In this document: positions 12,801 to 21,699 of the stretch, one piece after another | Numbering within the stretch: the first letter of the stretch is position 1 | How the letters are laid out: every line of letters starts with the position of its first letter | DNA from: Adenanthera pavonina | Taxonomy: Eukaryota; Streptophyta; Magnoliopsida; Fabales; Fabaceae | DNA length: 64,000 bases | Reading direction: 5' to 3' | NCBI GenBank assembly: GCA_026686845.1 | Contig: JAIVEN010000012.1 | Coordinates: forward strand, 27,158,501-27,222,500 | Notes under the pieces: model-generated | The model's database searches: none | What the model was told of the DNA's origin: nothing | What the model saw: the letters and a program-made list of their open reading frames with translations, nothing else | Program-made: the position numbers and the translations under genes

Positions 12801-13343
12801 GAGATATGGAGGTTTTCCCAAAACTGTTCCAGCAAAAGTGGAATTCTGACTCTTTATGATTTAAGTTAACACCATGTCCTGTGCAAGTTGAATAAATGTA
12901 GAATAAAATTATTTATATAAATAGACTCACAGGGATTTCATATGACATAAAGAATGTTTGATTTGGCTCATGGTAGGGTGAGATATGAATTTTTAAATAT
13001 AAGGTCAAAATCCTGGGGAAGAGAAAATGACCAAATATACAGTAAATATTTAAGGAATAAACTGTATAAATTGGTCAAGTAAATTCTCAGTTTCATATTT
13101 TTTTCATATAAATAAGGTTTTTATCTATTGTTGAAGACTTGAATCACTATGAAATGATTTTTTTATAATTAGTTATGAATTTTCAAAGTTCAGTTAGTAA
13201 AGTGGAAACTACCATATGAATAGTAACTGAAAATTTTGAAATTCTGATTTTCATTCTTATGTGATTCAAGCTCAGAATCAAGTATAATTAGACTTAAAAG
13301 GAGTTTAATTCATGGGAAATAAGTCTAAAAGTAAGGTGTTACA
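9830..13343 (+). mobile_element. Family B solo LTR (B1), 3.5 kb
   Basis: The element begins TGTAATATCCC, ends GGTGTTACA and is flanked by a perfect 5 bp duplication, cctaa (9825-9829 and 13344-13348). TG/CA ends plus a 5 bp duplication mark an LTR retrotransposon LTR. No internal domain, PBS or PPT lies inside, so this is a solo LTR or a very reduced element. A related partial copy at 46071-47191 is followed by a degraded PBS, which supports the LTR reading. A short dyad, GAGATTC-ttt-GAATCTC, lies near 12140-12157. Minus-strand open frames inside it (for example 9998-10387) have no recognisable domain. Confidence 0.85.
10072..10120 (+). other. tRNA-like (pol III box-like) segment inside B1
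   Basis: 'tgagcgtaatgg' (10072-10083) resembles a pol III A box and 'ggttgagag' (10112-10120) a decayed B box, separated by about 28 bases containing 'tgcatgctcgggaggtcc'. The arrangement is that of tRNA-derived SINE heads. I see no clear SINE tail or target duplication, so it may be an old SINE caught in the LTR or a chance likeness. It is not an intact tRNA gene. Confidence 0.35.
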
Positions 13344-14733
13344 CCTAACACATACATACCACAAACAACACCTTTTCCACATATAATCATACATATAACA
13401 TCCATAACAATCCTTATCCATATCTTATATTCATTACAAAACCTTCTATCGTACTTGGCACAAGATACATTATCCGAAATACACATAAACTACATAGACC
13501 TAGTATTCCTACATCGTCTGCTACTCCTTCGGCTTCTCCGGACTAGTGTCAGAACCTTCACTTGAAAGGTTAGTTCATAGGAGACAGGTATGAGACAATG
13601 TCTTAGTAACCGAGGATAACCACACACACACACACATATATACATATATCTCATACCACTCATGAATGCAATGTGAAATGAATAGAATGCATGTCTCCCT
13701 TGTAGAGATCCCATCCTTATCCTCCCTAACATATATAATCCATCCTTATCGTCCCTAACACATATAATCTATCCTTATCCTCCTTAACACATATATATAT
13801 TATCATGCATCATATCATCATTACATCATCACCACCCAATCAGCTATAGATCACAATCTCACAATGCCATGTGGTGATGCTCATGTATCATCATATAATC
13901 ATCATCATTATATCATAATGTCATGCATGCATCATGTCACGTCATGTCAATATCATCATCTCCAATTATCATCATAATCATCATAGTCATCATAATCATC
14001 ATCTAGTTATGTGCATATCACGATATATAGAAAACAGTTCACATAAACATATCAATATCGTGGTATAAAAGAAACATGCATATATACACAAATATATGTA
14101 CTATCATACAATATAATCAATATAATATAAACCAACACCCAGTTACCTCAGGTTGTCAATACCACGTTCATACAAGTTCCACACGAACACTAATCCCACG
14201 ACTAGCCTTCTCCGAGTAGCCAAACAACCCACTTGAATCCAAGCTTCTAGAGGCAGAAAGCAACTCCCAATGGCCGAAAACTCCAAACCCTAGCAGAGCT
14301 CCTCGTCACTCCCTCCGTTTTCTTTCTTTCTGATCCTCTGAAATGATCCGGATTTAAACAAAAATCTCGAATCTCACTGTGCCCTTAGCACACCTCACCG
14401 TGGCTCCACCAGTTTTAGCTGAAACAACGCCACTAGACACGCTCTCACCGTGGTGGCTCTGCTCTAAGCCGCGGCATGGAGCTCATTCTTTCTCCGTCCT
14501 ATCTCCTCCGGTTCTACACATAATGCCAAAATAATATCGTGAGGGGCGTTGTAACATATACTTAGTTAGCTAGAGATGAAGTTAGGGACAATGTAATAAG
14601 GGTTGTTACATCTCTTGCCATGCTATCGGGTTTAGTTATATTGCATTCTTCATCATGTGATTGGTTTGAGTGATTCTCTATGATTTATGTTACTGAGATG
14701 GTTGCTCACATTTTGAATGGTTGCATTTAACAG

Positions 14734-15078
14734 TTGAGTAAGTAGGAGGACCTCATTGTGTGGATGCGAACTGTTGTTCTTACAACTTTTAGGAAGCTGT
14801 ATGGAAGGATAGAGGTGGACCTCAATGCAGGTGACCAGATACACATGACATTGAAGAACAACTACAACACATACAATTTTAATGGAAAGAAGATGCTTGT
14901 ACTATCAACTACAACCTGGCTTGGTGGGAAGAATGACTTCCCTGGCATTGCATATCTCTATGTTGGAGGATTGTGCTTTTTTCTGGCCATGGCTTTCACT
15001 ATCGTCTATTTTATCAAGCCAAGGTTAATACTAAACATGTTTGTAAAGAAAAAAAATGTCATACTACTCAAGGTATGA
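14734..15078 (+). pseudogene. ALIS/CDC50 (LEM3) family C-terminal fragment
   Basis: The frame reads VWMRT, TFRKLYGRIEVDL, NNYNTYNFNGKK, LVLSTTTWLGGKNDF, GIAYLYVGGLCFFLAM and IVYFIKPR. This is the C-terminal part of the CDC50/LEM3 family, in plants ALA-interacting subunits, which partner P4-type ATPase lipid flippases in membranes. The hydrophobic segment at about 14964-15012 is the second transmembrane helix. A good acceptor (ttgcatttaacag, ending 14733) begins the exon at 14734, but the fourth codon is TAG (14743-14745). After KPR (15024) the sequence leaves the family and runs into unrelated residues to a stop at 15078. No upstream exons are seen. It is a broken fragment, possibly left by the insertions around it or captured by an element. 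Confidence 0.85.
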
Positions 15079-15084
15079 TGATTA

Positions 15085-15250
15085 CTCTTAAAGGCTTTGA
15101 CTTGAACTTGTATATAACATAACAAAGTCTAGAAAAGCATAATAAAAATTTGTTGGAGGATTCTTTAAACAGGGGCCTTGACTAGAACTCGTAATATAAC
15201 CAAATTTGGAATAGCATAATAATGTGAAAACCACCAGAAGATTCATCTGA
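15085..15250. repeat. Imperfect ~75 bp tandem duplication
   Basis: Two neighbouring stretches, near 15093-15165 and 15174-15250, share 'ttgactTgaact.gtatataac', 'gaaaagcataataa' and 'ggattc.tct' style blocks. It is non-coding and lies just past the ALIS fragment. Confidence 0.4.
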
Positions 15251-15549
15251 AAATTGATTTCTAATGTGTTGTATTTATTGGATGAAGATGTGACCATTTA
15301 TCATCCTAGTTTACTTTAAACAAGGATTTTACCTGTGCTAAAGCACGGGGGCGTGATATCTACAGAGGTGGGGAGTGGTGAAATATAAAAGTCCTATAAG
15401 TGATATAAGTAAAGCGGAACTGTAAGTATCAATGTTGGAATGAAGTCGGTAATTATTAATAGGGATGTATAATGTATAATTTATTAATTATTACAGAGGG
15501 CATGATTTGATGTTGACTTTCTTTCTATGTTCTATAGGAGTTGATGTTT

Positions 15550-15910
15550 TCTTATGAAATTTGTTTACTGCATATTGTAGAGAAATAAATTTGAGACATG
15601 AACTTGAGAAAGAAATGCAAAAACTGTGAATAACAATGATACAGTACCCAAAAAAAAAAAATCAAATTCCTTTGAAATTTGCTTTCATCAAATGAAAATA
15701 ATTGTACAATAAACTTCCAGACTTTGTAGTATTGTACTTTAAAACAAATTTTAGAGTTTTAAATTTAATGATCTATGATATATTTCACGTCAAGATACAC
15801 ATGACTTACGATATAACAACTAATTTAAAACATAATTAGTGGTGATATAACATATTGAAAGTCAAATACCGGTCTTGATTACATTAAAATGGGAAAATAC
15901 AGATTTGAAG
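15550..15910. repeat. Non-coding repeat, partner of 31710-32200
   Basis: Shared phrases with 31710-32200 include 'tttgagacatgaactt', 'aagaaatgcaaaaa', 'gactttgtagt', 'acgatataacaact', 'attagtggtga.ataacatatt' and 'attacattaaa.'. Both copies face the same way. Leaving out the 11.7 kb retrotransposon inserted between them, they lie about 4.5 kb apart. Confidence 0.7.
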
Positions 15911-16193
15911 TTAACCTAAATTTGTTAAGCTGTGAACTTTTTTTTGTTTCATAGTTTTCTTCCCTTTTGTTGTGGAACCCTTAGAGTGGTTGGCTTCTCT
16001 TGCCTTGCTAGTATTCCTCTTGATGCTTTTAGATTTGTTGTGAGTATTTTGACTTGGGAAACAAAGCTCTGCTATGGGAAGATTGTCATCACTGCTGGCA
16101 AGAACTATTTCAGTGGATGGTGCAGTCTCTGAGCATTCCTATCAAGAATGACAGGAAATGTTAGGTAACAAAGTGTGTATGGACTGAGTTAGC

Positions 16194-17984
16194 CTAACAA
16201 ATGAGGCTTGGGTATACCTTATATTTTGATGTTGTGAACTGTTCAATTATCTCTTGAAGGTCGTTGATGTCAAAAACAGTAAAGGTTAATGCTGGTTGGA
16301 TTTTTTGTTGTAAAGTTGGTGAGGTTGTAGTGTAGCTTTGTGAAGTTACTTTCAACTTCAGCAAGTAAGTGTGACCAATTAAGTGGTCAAGTTCCTCGGA
16401 AAAAGAGTGGGGTTGTCCCTCCTGCTTGTAGTAAAAATGTAAGTAAAATAGATAATCAGTGCAGTACCCTCCATTTTCATGTAAATTTTTTAAAAATGAA
16501 AGAAACAATTGTCACCTTATGAAGAGCATCTTTTAGCTGTGTTGCCATCTTGTTGATTAGCTTCTGTGCTTGGTCATCAAAGAAAAGCATTGATGTAGTC
16601 CCTGTCTCATTTATGATAGTGAAGTGGATTTTGAACTTGTGAGTTGTGAGGATAAGAAATTAGTCAAGAATACTAATCTCATTAAGCATTATATATTTTT
16701 GTATTAAATACCAACTTTATTGTGAGGGTATCAATTTTTTTGCATCTATGACATGTTAAAGACCCATTCGCCATCTTCATTTTGAAGGAGTAATGTTGGC
16801 AAGCTTCATAACACCATCCAAAGCTTGTTTACAATTTCTATAGTTGAACTTGAACAATGCAATCACAATCTTGGAACTTTCATGCTACTTGTTAGCAATG
16901 TTATTGGAATTGTTTTTGAGAAATTAGATGAAACCAGAATTAGTGACCTATTTTAGTTGGAGAAGCTAGGTTATTGAAACTCAAAGAGGAAATGTGAGCC
17001 AATCATCAACAACCATTGATGATTACTGACTAACAATTGGTTGACATAAAGATTAAGACAGCAAAAAAAATTGGTTTTGGCAACCTAAGGATTGTTCTTA
17101 GCTGTGTGTTAGTTGACAAAATATTAAAGGGACAAGGGACCTGAAGATAGTATCAAAGTAATAATTTACTCATCAGTGAGTTGCCTAGCTTTAGGGATAT
17201 CTGGGTTGTGAAGGATTATAGTAAGAGTTCTTGAATTACATAGCTGGAGCTCTCTTATGTGTAAATAATGAAACAACATTTAAGTCTGAATTATGTGATT
17301 TCACGGTTTAGATAGTCTTTAAAGATAATTAGTCATTACCTTTAAATGTTCTGACCCTTTCATAGTTCACAACAATTATAGTTGCCTGATCCAGGTCTTC
17401 TTATTTATTGTAAAAAGCATTAGTTGTTGTTTCTCTACAGAACGCACAGTTGATATAATTGCCCCTGTGAAGCAAAGCTGATTAGAATACATAACTGATA
17501 AATACATGAAGTCAAGTATTATTGTTATACTCTTTGTCAAATAAGGTGAACATAAGCCTGTCTTGAGTTTTCCCATGTTTATCATATTAGGTCAAAGTTC
17601 CAAAGTAAGTAAGTACTCCACAAACATTTGTTTGAAAGGATTGAGTTATAACCATTATGTGATTTGCAAAAATTGAAAAGAATAATAGGTATAGTTGAAC
17701 GATTGATTACTAAGAAGTAGGTCAAGTGGGGCCTCATTACCGAGAATTTTGGAAATGCCAAGAAAATTGAAACTATATCTTGGAATCGTAGTCTCCACTT
17801 TCCTGAAACTTGTCAATGGGTGAATCAACATACAGAAATGATTGTTAGTTGTCTTATACTGGAAACCATTCAATGAAAGCACAAAGTTTTCAATGTCGTA
17901 TGACTCCCCTTCTTTAACATTTGCAAGAAGATCGATGTCTGTTGACTTATAAAAGCAATTTGCTTGGATTTTAGTTCCGTACAA
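16194..17984 (-). pseudogene. RPA70-like (replication protein A large subunit) pseudogene
   Basis: On the minus strand, 17984-17655 encodes QANCFYKSTDIDLL, NVKEGESYDIENFVLSLNGF and TSFRKVETTIPRYSFNFL, a DUF223-type OB fold as in plant RPA70-like proteins. Further on, near 16700-16770, comes LTCHRCKKIDTLTIKL (half of a zinc-binding site). At 16637-16518 comes FKIHFTIINETGTTSMLFFDDQAQKLINK, the C-terminal OB fold (Rep_fac-A_C type), then a tail at 16508-16194 with HLIGHTYLLKLKV. RPA binds single-stranded DNA in replication and repair. Frames differ between pieces and stops interrupt them, so the gene is decayed even allowing for introns. It lies within a Helitron-like segment, which suggests transposon cargo rather than the housekeeping gene. 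Confidence 0.7.
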
Positions 17985-17999
17985 AGAATTGTTTGTTCA

Positions 18000-19765
18000 T
18001 GACACAAAATCATTAAGCCAAGAAAATTATAAATAATCACAATAGGTTAAAATTGTAGATTAATTAAGTTATATTTTTATCCTTAGGTTTTCTACCAAGC
18101 CTCAAAAACAGGAAATGTTTTACAATTTTTGTGTTGAAAACTCAATCAAATAGTGGAAAACATATATCAGTGTGAAGATTTGGTTGTATAATAAATAAAA
18201 GTTTGTTAACTGATAAAGTGCCATATAAAATAATCAACAATAATAGAACTGGGATGCTATTCGAAGGGGATCTATGAAATGCATTAATTCCAAGATTTAA
18301 GGTAGACTAATTCATATTGTATGATAAAGAACTTTAACCTATTCTGTTAATAATAAGTTTTAGCAGCTAATGGTATCTAGTATTTAAATCAAAGGTATCT
18401 AGCACGCAAAACTATTAAAGCTCGAAGTGAACTAACTTGTTGATCTAGCAAAACCATACTAATCGAAGAATTTTCCGTGGACGGTAAGATGATACAATGT
18501 ATAAAATTAAAAAATTATTAAATTAAAAATTATTAATTATTTATTTTTTAGCAGCTAATGGTATCTAGCATTTAAACCATACCAATATTTTTATTTTTTA
18601 TATAATGTATAAAATTAAAAAATTATTAAATTTATTACCATCAGTTTAATTCCAGTTGAACCACATTTGAACCATTAAATTTTGAATCAATACCTCGACC
18701 GATTTAATGTTTGATCTGATTTTTTGATTCTCAGTTTACATATATCTTAAATGTAGTCTTCCAATAAACAGATTTGGATTGTTTAGAGCATATCGTGGGG
18801 ATGTTTCTGTGCTGTGTTGTCATGTCATTATTGTTTACATCAATACTCCTTACTTAAATCAGTACACAATCTTCAAAGTGCCGTATTTTTTTTTGGTAAT
18901 TTTGCTGCTACTGATATCATTAGGGAATTATAAATTTCCATTGGTGACTTGAAATGTAAGGATGTTTGTAGGTAACATTTGGTTCAATTTTGGACAAAAA
19001 ATCAAATCCAATTAAATCAATTAGTTTAACTTTTCTTCAAATCTTAGCAATTTAAAATATGATTGGTTTATTTCAGCTCAATAATTAGTTCGGTTCGGTT
19101 TTATTTAAAGTTAGTTCATGCTTTTTAAATTTTTTTAAAATAGTATCATTCTTCTAAAATTAAATTAAATAGTTTACATATAAATGTTTTATGTAAAAAA
19201 ATTATATTTAAATAATTTACTAATTAATATATTTTATGAATATTAGAAAAATGAAACAAAATAGGTGTGATAATAAATAAGTGGGTGTACTTATATATTA
19301 TAATTTTTTATAATATAGATATTAGGTGGTATTCGATTTGATCTAGGTTTCACCATACTAAAATTGAATTGAAATATATCTCATTTTAATTCGATTTGAA
19401 TTGGTTTTTGTAAGTTTTGACTTGGTTTGAGTAGTTTTATTTTGGTTTCGAATACCCTTATTAGAAATATTAAATTCAAATTATTCATATTGAATTAAAT
19501 GAAAAAAGTATTAGAAATTACTTCTATTGGTTCATCATACTTAAATCATTAACAAACAAAAAAATAAAACTAAGTTATTACTAATTTTTAATATTCATAT
19601 ACTTAAACATGTGATTAGAAGTCCAAAATTCATTTAAGTACATGCTTGACTCTCACTTGGTAAATAGCTGCTTGAATCTTGCTCCCCTAAATGATATAGG
19701 AAATATTATAATAAGGTGGAGAAAATTTTCCCACAGCTGCAATTTGAGACAAGATATTGTGAACT
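18000..19765. other. Non-coding AT-rich stretch with MITE-like repeats
   Basis: No gene is visible. The part at 18590-18740 is similar to 62150-62285 (shared 'aaatttattaccat', 'gttgaacca' and 'ccgatttaat'-type blocks). The part at about 18960-19465 has ends rich in GGTTC/GATTCG, such as 'gttcggttcggtttt' and 'tttggtttcgaataccc', which look like the termini of an old inverted-repeat element. The copia-type element starts at 19766. Confidence 0.45.
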
Positions 19766-21467
19766 TGTTAGCTCAGCTGACTTCAAAAGAGGGGGTGAAT
19801 TGGAAAGATTGAAATTTTTCTACAAACGCGAAATACAATAGTGATATTAATAGGTAACTGAAAACAGAGTACAAGAAATAAAGAGCAAAGACAAGAGAAC
19901 TCAGTAGTTTATCTTAGTTTGGTCTATTCTACTTGATTTAAGTCCAATCTCTAAGCCACCACTTGGGATTTTTCCACTATCTCTTGCAAGATTTTAATGG
20001 ATTCTAGCAATGACCGCAGTACAACATGAGCCCAAACTTTAGAATGAAACAAGTTCTTTCACTCTTTTCACTCAAGAGTAAGACTATCTCCCTTAGTGCA
20101 ATCTCACACTAAGTACTCTCTACAAGTGTGTAGATATTTACATAATGAAAACTCTCTCAAAAGAGTAGATATGAAAGTTGAGATACAATGAATGAGCAAA
20201 ACAGAGGGTAGGTAAGCTTTGAATGAATCAATAAATAAATCAGCAGAGTTTTGGCATGTATATTATTTTTCTTATTCCCCAACAACTTAAATGAGATCCT
20301 ATTTATAGTCTTGGGGTAGAACTATCCATTGGAAATAAAGATTAGCCGTTACTCTTAGTAAAATAGCCATTCATCTACGGCATTAAATGTATCTGATAGA
20401 GGTTATGCAGATAACCTCCTCAGATTATGCGAATAACGGGAAACTGTTTACCTTTATTTTCAATGTAGAGTTTTTCGTTATGGGGATAACCTAGATAGGT
20501 TATGTGGATAACGTACTACCCAGAATGATTAAGTTTTAGCTCAAAATTATTTTTCATGAAAACTCACTCAGTTATTAGGATAACGCTAAGTTTTTCTCGA
20601 ACTAAGTTTTTGTGAAACTTAGGTTATTAGGATAACCTCCCAAGGTTATGTGGATAACCTGTTTACCTGAGGAAAGTTCAAGTATTCTGAAATATATGTT
20701 ATGTGAATAACCTCCCTTGGTTATGTGGGTAACCTGTTTACTCGAGGAAAGTTCAAGTATTATAAAATATAGGTTATACAGATAACCTCCCTTGATTATG
20801 CAGCTAACCTATTTACCCAAGGAGTCCAAGTGCTTTGTGACACACGTTATGCGGATAACCTTCCTAGGTTATGCAAATAATGGGCTGCACAGTACCACTT
20901 TTCTTCACTGTTTACTTCGTTATGCTAATAAGATGCCTACCTTATCAGGATAACCTCTTGAGAACTTAGTCTTCAAGCTATGTTATGTGAATAACCTCAA
21001 TTCCTTTTCATGAAATTGTAGAATGAACTTTGGAAAAGTTTTGAGATTGAGTCTTTATCCCCAAAACCTTCATTGGTTATGCTAATAAGGCAAAATATTT
21101 TCTTGGGAATAGGGGTAAACACTTAGAAACTATCCTCATAAACTAAAATATATTCATGAAAACCAATTGAATACTTAGAATCATTTTGACATTGAAGCTT
21201 TATCCTCATGAGATACTTCTTTTCATGAAAACCATTTTGAAATCATGAGCTAATAATTAATCGTTCAATTAGTCATCTCTTTTAGTATTGAGTTGATTAA
21301 AATTCAAAGCTGAATTACCTTCTTTTACAGATAATTTCCTTAAGTATGTGAAACAGTTTTTCAATTAACAGAAACTCCAACCTTGTTCTTCATTTCACTT
21401 ATGTTCCTTTGATATTAGATCTTCCAAGCTCATTTATTTTAGAATCATGAAAACATTTGAATTAACA
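19766..21467 (-). repeat. Sirevirus 3' LTR (1,702 bp)
   Basis: On the plus strand it begins tgttagct and ends gaattaaca, so it has TG/CA ends. It matches 29832-31458 closely; in a ~250 bp sample (20110-20360) I count about eight differences, all transitions. It contains about twenty degenerate copies of a dyad, GGTTAT-nnnn-ATAACC, between 20400 and 21080. It is 75 bp longer than its partner because it has one more ~75 bp unit near 20697-20771. Confidence 0.92.
20400..21080. repeat. Cluster of GGTTATnnnnATAACC dyads in the 3' LTR
   Basis: Examples are ggttatgcagataacc (20402), ggttatgtggataacg (20499), ggttattaggataacc (20622), ggttatgtggataacc (20644) and ggttatacagataacc (20772), with many half-mutated ones between. 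Outer arms TTAT/ATAA are kept best and the four central bases vary (GCGG, GTGG, TAGG, ACAG). Part of the cluster is organised in ~75 bp units. The same motif recurs in the other LTR and at 24060-24680. Confidence 0.85.
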
Positions 21468-21481
21468 TTCTCTCCCTTTTT
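21468..21481 (-). promoter_or_regulatory. Polypurine tract (PPT)
   Basis: On the minus strand the 14 bases directly before the 3' LTR read AAAAAGGGAGAGAA, all purine. This is the place and form expected for plus-strand DNA priming in an LTR retrotransposon. Confidence 0.85.
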
Positions 21482-21699
21482 GATGATGACAAAACAACTT
21501 AAACTTATTGTTAGTAGTTGGGTTTGCATAATGCTCCCCCTGAACATGTGCATAGTTTAAAAAAAGTCGCATAATGTAGTGCACATTTCCAGAACAAGGA
21601 ACACCAAGAAAAAGTAAAGTTCACAGAAGGAGAACATCAAGGATAAACATGGTTCACAGAAAGAAATACATTGTATTATAAATATTCATTACAAGTACA

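Larger units (their letters stand above)
9184..14555 (-). mobile_element. Family A LTR (A5) nested in A4, itself split by B1
   Basis: A second reversed family A copy starts with 'tgtaacaccctacctcc' at 9184 inside A4. It is interrupted at 9830-13343 by element B1 and resumes at about 13349. It ends near 14555 with the reverse complement of the family's first bases ('cgtgaggggcgttgtaac'). The pentanucleotide atata stands on both sides (9179-9183 and 14556-14560); the exact right edge is uncertain by a few bases. Without B1 it is about 1.85 kb, so it is internally deleted compared with sister copies. Confidence 0.8.
6656..14610 (-). mobile_element. Family A solo LTR (A4), split by nested insertions
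   Basis: A reversed LTR begins with 'tgtaacacc' at 6656 and is interrupted at about 9183. Its last ~50 bp ('ttagttagc ... gggttgttaca') reappear at 14561-14610 after the nested elements. The pieces together make about 2.6 kb, the normal length for this family here. Flanks are cctct (6651-6655) and tctct (14611-14615), a 5 bp target duplication with one mismatch. Within it are the conserved 'ggggacaacc' segment and CA/TA-rich run near 7610-7640, and 'gagaggatttag' segments near 7930-8015. There is no internal retrotransposon sequence, so it is best read as a solo LTR. Confidence 0.85.
15321..19319 (-). mobile_element. Helitron-like segment (candidate boundaries)
   Basis: On the minus strand, a hairpin CCCGTGCT-tt-AGCACAGG (15332-15349) is followed by TAAAATCCTTG and then T. 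This is the shape of a plant Helitron 3' end, except that the final CTRR reads CTTG at 15321-15324. A possible 5' end, A|TCTATATTATAAAA, lies on the minus strand at 19319. The segment holds a decayed RPA70-like gene on the same strand, a cargo often linked to plant Helitrons. No Rep/helicase gene is present. The 3' end is moderately supported and the 5' end is weak because the area is AT-rich. Confidence 0.4.

Noticed and set aside
15321..19319. Autonomous Helitron
   Set aside because: No Rep or helicase domain is visible on either strand, so at most it is a non-autonomous, gene-carrying one.
20400..21080. Dyad cluster as a CRISPR-like array
   Set aside because: Spacing is irregular, the repeats are degenerate palindromes, they lie in a plant LTR and there are no cas genes.
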